From: SMYC01 sp965262245
GTDB lineage: Bacteria; Acidobacteriota; Vicinamibacteria; Marinacidobacterales; SMYC01
Assembly: GCA_965262245.1 (NCBI GenBank)
Contig: OZ253507.1
Span: 9,486,001 to 9,550,000 of the forward strand
Length of the DNA: 64,000 nt
Direction of reading: 5' to 3'
Shown here: in pieces, positions 1 through 7,167 of the stretch
How the letters are laid out: each line of letters starts with the position of its first letter
Numbering within the stretch: position 1 is the first letter of the stretch
Notes under the pieces: generated by a model
Told to the model about the DNA's origin: nothing
What the model saw: only the letters and a program-made list of their open reading frames with translations
The model's database searches: none
Position numbers and translations under genes: made by a program

Positions 1-237
1 AGCCGGGCAAAATTATCGCTTCCCCAAACCGTGCCTTGCCGGACGCACGGTGTTGAAGAGCGTGGCGAGCAGAAGACGTGTCCCTCGGCAAGACGGTGGT
101 GCGGTTCCGCGAACGTGCCTCCCAGATCTCCCGCGTCAAGACATGCAGAGTAGCGGAGACATATCGGCGGGGAAGCTCCCAACAATACGAGGCTTGGGCT
201 GGGACTATCTGGCTCGGAGTTTCCGAGCTCGCTTTCC
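1..237. other. No gene recognised
   Basis: Left edge of the window. Short frames are open on both strands but I see no recognisable protein, RNA or repeat; the sequence lies downstream of the membrane protein gene that ends at 238. Confidence 0.4.
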
Positions 238-1407
238 TCACACAAGCAGCCTGGCCAACGTCTGGAACACCTCCTGCGCCGGCATCACCAGAAACACGAG
301 CGGCAGAAAGGGCAACAGTGCCGCTAGTACCAGGACGATGAGGTGTCGCGCGTCGAGCGGCACGGGTTTCATTCCGCGCGCATTCTCATAGAGCATACCC
401 AAGTCGGCCAGCCCGGTAATGTCGTTGCTTGGCAACTCCTGGGACGCGTTGGCGCGCAGTTGGCGCTCCAGGTGTTCCGCGCCGTGGTAGCCGCTTCCGC
501 TCAGAAGCACGAGACCCTCACCTCGCGCCCGCACTAGTTTCGGCGCGAACGGCAGGAGCGGCAGCAATAGCAAACCCACCACGATGAAGACGAACGCGGT
601 CACGTGCCCCCGGAACGCCATCAGGTCCGCGCCCTGGTAACGAACCGCGTCCGCGATCAGACACGACAACTGGACGCCCACCGCGAATACCAACACGCCA
701 AAGGACGCCTGCGTGGTGCCCAGGAATGCCAGGCCACCCGCGCGATCAGGATGCGCGGGTCGAGGTTGCAGCCTCAATCGTGCAGCCCGCCATAGCACCC
801 ACGCCCATAGCAGCAGCCGCCATAGCCACCGCAAGGTCAGAAATCGCAGCACCGACGAGCTGATCATCAAATACCACCAACCCGGCATCGTCAACCGGTC
901 GCCGACATACTGCCAGCCGCCCGTCAGCCATTCTTGCACCCCCCAGAACGATACGCCCGTGGCAGCAAGGGTCAAGAACAGGACCACCAAGTTCACGCCC
1001 CGGCCACGCCACCGCGCGGGTCAACAACCTATTCAACGCCGGCGTGTCTTCGGGAGCGAGAATATCGGACCGCCGCAACTCCGCCATTGCTCCGACCGAG
1101 ACGTCGTCCGACTACCACGTCCCCAAGAACCAGCACCGGCACAGCCACCAGGAACTGTCCCGTACGGCAGGAAATCCTTCAAGAACGGCACCTCCACACG
1201 ATCACCCAACGCTACGCCCTCGACGACCGCCAAGAGCAGCAACGGCAACCACGTCAGCGCCGCCACTAACGCGGCCACCCGCCCCGCGCGCAAACGAGTT
1301 CCGTGCGCCAGTTGAAACTGTTCCAATCCCTGGGTGAACCGTCCGCCGCCCCAAAGGAACAGCGACTCGAGCTCCGCATCCGGTATCGTTTCTGCCTGAT
1401 GGGTCAT
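238..1407 (-). pseudogene. Multi-pass membrane protein, two frameshifts
   Basis: Three minus-strand frames join into one protein of about 390 residues that I do not recognise. The first part (1407 to about 1150) has a soluble N-terminus and a hydrophobic segment. The middle part (about 1150 to 1005) contains AELRRSDILAPEDTPALN, and the last part (about 1000 to 238) has four to five membrane segments with an Arg-rich loop and a short soluble domain before a final segment. Two single-base shifts, near 1150 and 1000, link the frames. Start is ATG at 1407. The hydrophobic pattern runs smoothly across both shifts, so they are recent mutations or base-calling errors. No function is proposed; it is probably an inner-membrane protein. 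Confidence 0.55.
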
Positions 1408-1639
1408 AGGGTGCTAACCAGGGGATTGGCAGGGAATCGCATTGCCCGCAGTCGCCAAACGCCTCCCCGGTCGCCGATCTGGGTCCGCAGGGTCAACGCG
1501 GTCTCGATGAGTGAGCTTCGCCTCGGCACCCATCACCACCGTGTCAGGCGCGGTGAGAAGACCGCGTGCGTTCGGCGGCGGTCTGGTGCGTTCCGCAAGA
1601 AGTGCCCACGAGAGCTCCTTCGTCCAAGAAACGGAGAGT

Positions 1640-1647
1640 AAAAAAAA
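1640..1647. repeat. Target duplication, left (8 A)
   Basis: Eight A residues directly abut the left inverted repeat of the IS1595 element. The same eight A residues follow the right inverted repeat at 4624-4631. Eight-bp AT-rich duplications are typical of the IS1595 family; because this one is a homopolymer it is weaker proof than a mixed sequence. Confidence 0.7.
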
Positions 1648-1670
1648 GGGAATTATGATTTTATGTTGAC
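1648..1670 (+). repeat. IS1595 element, left terminal inverted repeat
   Basis: Matches the reverse complement of 4601-4623 at 22 of 23 positions; the only difference is G/A in the TTATGTTGAC versus TTATATTGAC part. Confidence 0.9.
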
Positions 1671-1701
1671 ACCACCGTCGGCCCTGTGACAAGGTTCGTC
1701 G

Positions 1702-2913
1702 ATGGCTACAAACTGGTCGAATCAGACCATATGGACTGGTGACAACCTCCCGATTCTCCGTGGGATGAACTCGGAGTCGGTGGACCTCATCTACCTGGAC
1801 CCGCCGTTCAACTCGAAGGCCAACTACGCCGCACCGATTGGCAGCAAGGCCGCTGGCGCTGCGTTCAAGGACACGTGGACGCTCTCGGACGTGGACGCCG
1901 AATGGATCAACCTCATCGAGGCAAAGCACCCGGCGCTGTACCGTGTGCTGCTGGCCGCGATGACCAGCAGCGACAAGTCCTATCTGGCCTACATGGCGGC
2001 TCGGCTCTTGGAGATGCGCCGTGTGCTGAATCCTACGGGGAGCATCTACCTCCACTGCGACCCGACTATGAGCCACTACTTAAAGCTAGTTATGGACGCG
2101 ATCTTCGGGCGAAGCAACTTTCGGAACGAAATCGTGTGGCGCTACAGACGATGGCCCGCCAAACAAAAGAACTTCCAGCGAATGCACGACACGATCTTGT
2201 TCTATTCATGCGAGCATGTCCGATCTTGCTTCAATAGTTTGATGCGTCCTCTATCGGCTGGGACTCAAAAGCGCTGGCGTGGCAAAAAAAGCAACGTGAC
2301 TTTTGCATCAGACGGAACACGACTAGTCACCAAGATGACTGACCAGAAATCCTTGGGAGCCCCCTTGGACGATGTTTGGGATATAGCAGTCATCAATTCT
2401 CAAGCTAAAGAGCGCGTGGGCTACCCGACACAAAAGCCGCTCGCACTACTGGACCGAATCATCAAGGCGAGCTCGAACGCTGGCGACGTCGTGCTGGACC
2501 CGTTCGCCGGATGCGCTACCGCGTGTGTGAGTGCCGAATCTCTACGCCGCGAGTGGGTAGGCATTGACATCAGCCCGAAGGCCGCCGAGCTCGTACGCCA
2601 GCGGATGACCGACGAGCTCGGAATGTTCTACCAAGGCGCGCACCGGACCGACGTGCCAAGGCGAACCGACATCGGGAAGCTCCCGCGCTACAACAGCCCG
2701 GAGAATCGAAAGCGGCTTTACGGGGAGCAAGGCGGCCACTGCGCCGGATGCGCCACGCATTTCGAGCCGCGCCACTTCGACGTGGACCACATCATCGCTA
2801 GGGCCAAAGGCGGAACCGACCACATTGAGAATCTTCAACTGCTGTGCGGCTCCTGTAATAGCATCAAGGGGGACCGGGGCATGGAGTACTTGCGGGCAAA
2901 GCTAGCGCTGTGA
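1702..2913 (+). CDS. DNA methyltransferase-HNH endonuclease fusion
   Basis: A 403-residue protein joining a DNA adenine-N6/cytosine-N4 methyltransferase to an HNH nuclease. The catalytic DPPF motif lies at residues 33-36 and the SAM-binding motif LDPFAG near 264. The DPPF-before-FxG order with a central recognition region of about 200 residues indicates the beta class. The C-terminal 60 residues form a zinc HNH domain: CAGC near 346, DVDHIIA near 358 and CGSCN near 381. One polypeptide thus carries modification and a potential nuclease, like a compact restriction-modification enzyme, although the HNH could instead nick during transfer. It is the first passenger gene of the IS1595 element, 31 bp inside the left repeat, so an outward host promoter or the repeat itself probably drives it. 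Sequence specificity cannot be read from the sequence. Confidence 0.85.
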   Translation: MATNWSNQTIWTGDNLPILRGMNSESVDLIYLDPPFNSKANYAAPIGSKAAGAAFKDTWTLSDVDAEWINLIEAKHPALYRVLLAAMTSSDKSYLAYMAARLLEMRRVLNPTGSIYLHCDPTMSHYLKLVMDAIFGRSNFRNEIVWRYRRWPAKQKNFQRMHDTILFYSCEHVRSCFNSLMRPLSAGTQKRWRGKKSNVTFASDGTRLVTKMTDQKSLGAPLDDVWDIAVINSQAKERVGYPTQKPLALLDRIIKASSNAGDVVLDPFAGCATACVSAESLRREWVGIDISPKAAELVRQRMTDELGMFYQGAHRTDVPRRTDIGKLPRYNSPENRKRLYGEQGGHCAGCATHFEPRHFDVDHIIARAKGGTDHIENLQLLCGSCNSIKGDRGMEYLRAKLAL

Positions 2914-2926
2914 AATGATCGTTGAT

Positions 2927-2954
2927 CCCACACTCCTTCCTCAAGGAGTGTGGG
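2927..2954 (+). terminator. Strong hairpin after methyltransferase gene
   Basis: A perfect 12-bp stem (2927-2938 with 2943-2954) and a CCTC loop, 14 bp after the methyltransferase stop codon. There is no run of T after it, so it may act as a weak or Rho-assisted terminator, an RNA-stability element or an attenuator ahead of the next gene. Confidence 0.5.
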
Positions 2955-2974
2955 GAAAACCAGGGAGGTCTGAC

Positions 2975-3019
2975 ATGGCTAGGAGGGACTCACGATGCAC
3001 GTTTTCGCCGTCGTTCTGA
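2975..3019 (+). CDS. Possible 14-residue leader peptide
   Basis: ATG at 2975 has its own GGGAGG site 7 bp upstream and reads 14 codons to a TGA at 3017-3019. It overlaps the start of the next gene (ATG 2995) in another frame, and its AGGAGGG codons form that gene's ribosome-binding site. Translation of the leader could therefore control access to the site. The evidence is positional only. Confidence 0.25.
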   Translation: MARRDSRCTFSPSF

Positions 3020-3267
3020 ACGAGGAAAACGCAGATATAACTGATCGCATCAAGAAAACGTACCCAAAGCACTATGAATTTTCCAAAACCTTATTTCTTG
3101 TTGCGAGCGATTCTATCGCAGAAACCGTGGCAATTGCCGTTGGGATCAAGGGTGCCGATCGTGTCGAGACTGCAGGTGGCGTTGTTTTTAAGCTGAATAG
3201 AGCATACGCGGGCTATACCGGTCGCGCTCTTTGGGATTGGCTTGCTCAGGTCGAAGAGTTAGGATGA
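2995..3267 (+). CDS. Small hypothetical protein, ferredoxin-like pattern
   Basis: A 90-residue protein with a good ribosome-binding site (AGGAGGG) 7 bp before ATG. I do not recognise the family. Predicted order is beta (HVFAVVLNE), helix, beta (TLFLVAS), helix, beta (GGVVFKLN) and a final helix, which resembles small ferredoxin-like folds such as Cas2 or VapD, but I see no catalytic motif and claim no homology. Its stop codon overlaps the next ATG (ATGA), so the two products are made together. It is a passenger of the IS1595 element. Its tie to a membrane-anchored partner suggests a two-component toxin, immunity or sensing unit, which is a guess. Confidence 0.6.
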   Translation: MHVFAVVLNEENADITDRIKKTYPKHYEFSKTLFLVASDSIAETVAIAVGIKGADRVETAGGVVFKLNRAYAGYTGRALWDWLAQVEELG

Positions 3268-3533
3268 CTTCCCCACACATCCACGCGGTGCCTGAGCCAA
3301 ATGCAGCGGCAAGCTCAAGTGGTGGAGACGGTGGGAATATCAACGAGAGGCTTCGAGAGCTCGAAATTCAAGTTGCCAAAATAGACACCAAAATAGACGC
3401 TCTCGCCACTAGAGAATACGTCTCAGAGGTCAAGACGTTAATAGAGCGCAAGGAAGCAACTATGTTGCGGTGGTTGTTGGGAATCTTGGCAACATCCGCT
3501 ATCGCTTTGGCGATTGCGTTAATCCGACAGTAG
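3264..3533 (+). CDS. Small coiled-coil protein with C-terminal membrane anchor
   Basis: Starts at ATG 3264, overlapping the upstream stop codon (ATGA), and encodes 89 residues. The N-terminal 25 residues are Ser/Gly-rich and polar. Residues about 28-65 form a heptad-like charged helix (INERLRELEIQVAKIDTKID), and residues about 68-87 are one hydrophobic segment ending in IRQ. This is the layout of a tail-anchored membrane protein. No family is recognised. It is co-translated with the preceding 90-residue protein, and small coiled-coil plus membrane-segment proteins are common as effectors or anchors. It could also be a structural partner of no defensive role. Confidence 0.6.
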   Translation: MTSPHIHAVPEPNAAASSSGGDGGNINERLRELEIQVAKIDTKIDALATREYVSEVKTLIERKEATMLRWLLGILATSAIALAIALIRQ

Positions 3534-3543
3534 AGGGTAAATT

Positions 3544-3726
3544 ATGAGCAAGCGACCAGACTACGGAGACGCTACCCCAGAGGATGTTGCCCGAGCGTTG
3601 ATGAGGTCTAGGAACGCGCCCCGGAGGAAAGGCCATTCGAAGCGATCAGATCCCGATACATCAACCGCTTCCCAACCAGACCCGCTGCCACAACAACCAT
3701 CTGAGCCAGAGTGTCTTCGTTCCTGA
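3544..3726 (+). CDS. Small GATPE-type ORF overlapping transposase end
   Basis: A 60-residue basic protein starting 10 bp after the previous stop, with a GAGGG site before ATG. Its N-terminus, DATPEDVARALMRSR, closely matches a small ORF in the second IS1595 element (GATPETLARALFRP at 44984-45169). Both lie downstream of other passenger ORFs, both point towards the transposase and both overlap its last 100 to 200 bases on the opposite strand. Such conservation in two diverged elements argues that it is translated. The function is unknown; it may be an accessory or regulatory peptide of this IS group. Confidence 0.6.
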   Translation: MSKRPDYGDATPEDVARALMRSRNAPRRKGHSKRSDPDTSTASQPDPLPQQPSEPECLRS

Positions 3727-4567
3727 CGTTGTGCTTTCCGGCGAACTCGTTGACGTAGCGCTGTAGGTGCTTGGGGCTGAACTTGTGGAACACGCCTTTG
3801 TGCGCCCGCTTGAGCGTAGCCCAAAAGCTCTCGATGCCGTTCGTATGAGCTTGGCCTTTGACGTACTCGCCGACTGAGTGACGGACCGCCTCGTGGTTCG
3901 GCAACCCATCGTAGGCCGCTTCGCCATCGGTGTAGACCTTCGCGCCGGGCTCAACGTTGGCGGCGACGAAGCCCTGTAGCGTAGGCGCGTCCGTGCTGTC
4001 GATGACCTTTGCGCGCACTTGATTGGTCTGGCGGTCCTTTGCCCCTACGACGGCGGTCTTACCGACTGGGCCACGGCCCGCGTTCAACTTCTTGCGAGCG
4101 TGCTTGTTGCGCTCTTTTCCGCCGAAGTAGGACTCGTCGATTTCGACAGGGCCGGAGAATGAATTTTTCCCATTGGGCTTCCACGCTTCACGAATACGGT
4201 GCAGCATGAACCAAGCCGCGCGTTGGGAAATACCGATATCTCGGTGCAGCTTCATGCTTGACACTGATTTTAAGCTCGTCACTTCAAGGTAAATGGCGAT
4301 CGCCCACTTGCGAAGTGGGAGCCGGGAGCATTCGAGCAGCGTCCCCGTCCGAACGGAGAAGTATGAGCGGCAATCCGAGCACCAGTAGGGCATGCATGCG
4401 TGAGAAGCCGTCGTGGTTCTGAGGCTACCACAGTGGCCGCAGCACCGCTCGCCGTTCCAGAACAGTTGTTCGAACCATTCACGGGCAGCGGTTTCGTCGG
4501 GGAACATGTCCATCAGTTGGACGACTGTGATTCCTTCGCGGTGGGCCTTGCCTGGGTGTCTCGTCAT
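3608..4567 (-). CDS. IS1595-family (ISXO2-like) transposase
   Basis: A 319-residue transposase. It has an N-terminal zinc ribbon (CGHCG then CSDC), a helix-turn-helix region (SMKLHRDIGISQRAAWFML) and the ISXO2-like catalytic core with EIDESYFGG, VYTDG and HTNGIESFW, the DD(N/E) pattern of IS1595. The start was set at ATG 4567 by comparison with the second copy (44129-45091), which begins MTYKAPG; an ATG 18 bp upstream (4585) is also open. The two transposases are about 70 percent alike by eye. It lies 33 bp inside the right repeat and is convergent with the passengers. All catalytic residues are present, so it is probably functional. Confidence 0.92.
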   Translation of the reverse strand: MTRHPGKAHREGITVVQLMDMFPDETAAREWFEQLFWNGERCCGHCGSLRTTTASHACMPYWCSDCRSYFSVRTGTLLECSRLPLRKWAIAIYLEVTSLKSVSSMKLHRDIGISQRAAWFMLHRIREAWKPNGKNSFSGPVEIDESYFGGKERNKHARKKLNAGRGPVGKTAVVGAKDRQTNQVRAKVIDSTDAPTLQGFVAANVEPGAKVYTDGEAAYDGLPNHEAVRHSVGEYVKGQAHTNGIESFWATLKRAHKGVFHKFSPKHLQRYVNEFAGKHNVRNEDTLAQMVVVAAGLVGKRLMYRDLIASNGLSSGARS

Positions 4568-4600
4568 GATGGAACCATGATACACAGGTCTCAGGGGTTT

Positions 4601-4623
4601 GTCAATATAAAATCATAATTCCC
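4601..4623 (-). repeat. IS1595 element, right terminal inverted repeat
   Basis: Reverse complement of 1648-1670 with one mismatch. Followed immediately by eight A residues (4624-4631), the second copy of the target duplication. Confidence 0.9.
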
Positions 4624-4779
4624 AAAAAAAACGTCGTTCGCCGGGTAGTTCGTTGCAGACGGACCGCGCCACGAGAGCCCACACCAATCGCGCCACGGTC
4701 TTGCGACCACATCGGCCCGGTTTTGGACCACCGGCAAGACCCCCTGCACTCGATATCACTGAGATGAAGCGTATCACCT

Positions 4780-5050
4780 ATCCTGCCGCTTGTACCTCCA
4801 GGACTTGGCCGACGGTAAGGTTTTCGGTATGGAAATCATCGAGCACACGGGGCTCGCGAGCGGAACGGTGTATCCCCCCCTACGCCGGTTCGAGCGAGCC
4901 GACTGGTGGAGTCGACGTGGGAGACTCCAGCTGAGGCGTTCGGCCATAGACGCCTCCAGCGACGCAACTATCAGTTGACCGAAGAGGGCAGACAGGCGCG
5001 TGCCCGGGCGAGCGAGCGGTATCGCCAACACCTGAAGGTCTTCGGCTGCA
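4780..5050 (+). pseudogene. PadR-family regulator, frameshifted
   Basis: Pieces of a PadR winged-helix repressor in two frames: DLADGKVFGMEIIEHTGLAS with GTVYPPLRRFE (about 4796-4905), then AEAFGHRRLQRRNYQLTEEG and a C-terminal helix (about 4930-5040). These match the intact PadR at 60919 in order (LKALEGGHRYGLDMMAETGL, GTVYPTLSRLE, RRRYYEMTSDG). At least one shift near 4910 and loss of the start make it non-functional. In the intact locus PadR directly precedes an ADOP permease; here it runs into a truncated symporter, so a rearrangement has removed its original partner. Confidence 0.6.
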
Positions 5051-5051
5051 C

Positions 5052-5880
5052 GCTCGTCGCAAGCGACTGCTCTTCGCCTCTTGGTTTTCCGAGAGCCCGA
5101 TCTCCTGGAGTCAATATCCGCAACTGGTGCTCTCGGGCGTCGCGAGTCTCTTCGGGAGCACCCACGTTGCCGTTCCGTTCCTTCTCGACATGTTCGAGCT
5201 ACCGGCCGACCTGTTCGACCTCTTTCTCGCGACCGGCGTCGTGAACTCGCGTTTCGGAACGATGGTGGCGGCAATGCACACTCTGACGGTGGCGCTCGTC
5301 GGTACGGCAGCCGTCGCCGGCACGCTCTCGTTCCGCCGCTCGTCGCTGCTTCACTACGCCGGCGTGAGCGCCGCGCTGACCTTCCTCACCATCGGCGGCG
5401 CGCGGTTGTATTTCGTGAGCACTCTGGAGCACGAGTACGACGCCGACCGAGTTCTCCTCGGCATGCACCAGTTCCGGACCTCTCAACCGGCGCAGGTTTT
5501 TCGTGAGCCGCCCGGGCAGCGTCTCGAGCTGTTCGAAGGGGAGTCCGTTCTCGATCGCGTCCGCCGCCGGGGAGCGATCCGGGTGGGCTACGTGGAGGGA
5601 GGACTCCCTTATGCGTTCTTCAACGCGTCGGGCGAGCTCGTGGGCTTCGACATGGAGATGGCGCATGTGTTGTCGGACGAGCTCGACGTCGCGCTCGCGC
5701 TCGTGCCCGTGCCCGTGAATCCGTTCCGCCTCGTCGAGCAGCTCGATGGCGGCTACTGCGATCTGGTGATGTCCGGTCTCGTGGTGACGACGCGGCGCGC
5801 CCGCGACGTCCTCTTCACCGCACCCTATCTCGACGAAACGCTGGCGTTTCTCGTGCCCGATCACCGCAGGAGCGAATTCG
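5052..5880 (+). pseudogene. Dicarboxylate symporter-solute-binding fusion, truncated
   Basis: In one open frame, the sequence encodes the end of a cation:dicarboxylate symporter-like membrane domain (FGSTHVAVPFLLDM, GVVNSRFGTMVAAMHTL and two membrane segments). This is followed by a family 3 solute-binding domain (RGAIRVGYVEGGLPYAFFNA, LVGFDMEMAHVLSDEL, CDLVMSGLVVTTRRA, YLDETLAFLVPD). Fusions of this type are known in Acidobacteriota and Deltaproteobacteria. About two thirds of the membrane domain and the last lobe of the binding domain are missing. The left break joins PadR debris and the right break joins an IS5-type remnant. It probably once took up amino acids or dicarboxylates. Confidence 0.55.
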
Positions 5881-6124
5881 AACACCGCCATGCAGGAGCG
5901 CGATCGCCATATTCGTGCAATCGAAAGAAACGGCCGACGTGAATGGTACAAGCTCTTAGGCTACACCAAGCGAAGCATGGTGGAGAACGCGGTCTATCGC
6001 TACAAAGCGATCATCGGGGCCCGAGATGCGGGCTCGAACGTTGGCGAGGCAACGAGTTGAACACCGAATTGGGTGCGAGATACTCAACAAGATGACCGGG
6101 CTCGGGATGCCCGATACGTACTGC
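5881..6124 (+). pseudogene. IS5-family transposase, C-terminal remnant
   Basis: The frame RDRHIRAIERNGRREWYKL, then VENAVYRYKAIIG, followed in another frame by IGCEILNKMTGLGMPDTYC, is the C-terminal part of an IS5-type DDE transposase; the E of VENAVYRYK is the catalytic glutamate. There is one shift near 6035 and everything upstream is missing. The remnant abuts the broken solute-binding gene, so this IS or its deletion probably truncated that gene. Confidence 0.6.
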
Positions 6125-6449
6125 GCCGGGTGACTCAGCGACCGGCACAGGGAGTCAGCGATTTGCTCTGGGCCGTGCAACAACGCGGGCGCCGGAAGGA
6201 AACTCGACCTCACATCATGGTTGTTCGTGTCCTTGAACGTACAATGCCTCGTCGCACGTGCCCGAGTGCCGATCAACATGGGTCAAGCCGCGACGACGAA
6301 TGTCTCGCTCCATGGGCTTTTCGGGATCGGCGCGCGCTTCTGAGAAACGTCCACGCTCATCTTGGAATGGGCGCGTCAGCTCGAGCGCGATTTTTTGTCG
6401 AGGACGAGGGGGTGCTGTGTGCGCTCTACAAGGACACGCGCGGAGCCTC
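6125..6449. other. Intergenic, no gene seen
   Basis: Between the IS5 remnant and the two-component operon. No convincing coding frame, RNA or repeat was found. It probably holds the upstream part of the response-regulator promoter region. Confidence 0.4.
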
Positions 6450-6479
6450 TTCATACGTTCTTCATGAAACTCTCATAAA
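6450..6479 (+). promoter_or_regulatory. Direct repeats upstream of response regulator
   Basis: Three related octamers spaced 11 bp apart: TTCATACG (6450), TTCATGAA (6461) and CTCATAAA (6472), ending 8 bp before the GTG start. OmpR-type regulators bind direct repeats with about one helical turn spacing, so this is a plausible autoregulatory site. No clear -10/-35 pair can be fixed. Confidence 0.4.
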
Positions 6480-6487
6480 CTGCGCAG

Positions 6488-7164
6488 GTGGAGATTCTGA
6501 TCGTCGAGGACGACGAGCGCATGGCGTCGCTTCTTGAGCGCGGCCTCGGGCGTGAGGGACACGTTACCTCGGTGGCGCGAGACGGAGAGGAAGGGCTCGA
6601 CTACGCTCTCTCCCGTGCGTACGACGTCGTCATTCTCGACGTCATGCTTCCAAAGTCGGACGGCTACGAAGTGGCGCGGCGCCTCCGTGAGGCGGGCTCG
6701 ACGACGCCAGTTCTGATGCTTACGGCCCGCGATGCGTCGCGTGACATCGTTCAGGGTCTCGATACCGGCGCCGACGATTACCTCACGAAACCGTTCGCCT
6801 TCGACGAGCTCTTGGCTCGCGTGCGGGTGCTCGCGCGGCGTGCCCGCTCACCGTCGGTACGGTTCTCGAAGTGGGCGATTTGAAGTTGGATCCGGCGGCC
6901 CACGAAGCGTGGCGCGGCACACGCAAACTACAGCTGACGCGCCGGGAGTTTCAGATCGCGGAGCTTCTCGCGCGCCGCACGGGCTGTGTTTTGGACAGGG
7001 ACACGATTATCGAAAGGGTCTGGGGACACGCCGCCGACGTCGAGCCCAACACGGTCGATGTCTTTGTCGGCAATTTGAGGCGAAAGATCGGTGGCGCGGG
7101 AGATGCCGAGCTGCTCCACACGGTTCGAGGCGTTGGTTTCTGCTTGAAGCTCAAGGAGCCGTAG
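6488..7164 (+). pseudogene. OmpR-family response regulator, one frameshift
   Basis: A receiver domain (6488-6865) with acidic pocket VEDD, phospho-acceptor Asp in ILDVMLP and the conserved Lys in LTKPF, followed in another frame (from about 6855) by a winged-helix DNA-binding domain (LQLTRREFQIAELLARR, PNTVDVFVGNLRRKIG, HTVRGVGF). Restoring one base near 6850 gives a continuous protein of 225 residues, the normal size. Start is GTG 6488. It is 3 bp from the histidine kinase gene, so they form a two-component pair. The single-base loss may be a sequencing error; if real, the system lacks output. Confidence 0.85.
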
Positions 7165-7167
7165 CTC

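Larger units (their letters stand above)
1648..4623. mobile_element. IS1595-family transporter element with passenger genes
   Basis: A 2,976-bp element bounded by 23-bp inverted repeats (1648-1670 and 4601-4623, one mismatch, starting GGGAATTATGATTTTAT) and 8-bp direct repeats of A. It holds an IS1595 transposase at the right end on the minus strand and, pointing towards it, four plus-strand passenger genes: methyltransferase-HNH, two coupled small proteins and a small ORF overlapping the transposase 3' end. IS1595 relatives carrying passenger genes are known as transporter ISs; this cargo combination is not one I recognise. Ends and duplication look intact, so the element may be active or recent. 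Confidence 0.88.

Noticed and set aside
6073..6537. Gene of 154 residues before the response regulator
   Set aside because: No recognisable domain; it begins in the IS5 remnant and overlaps the regulator start.
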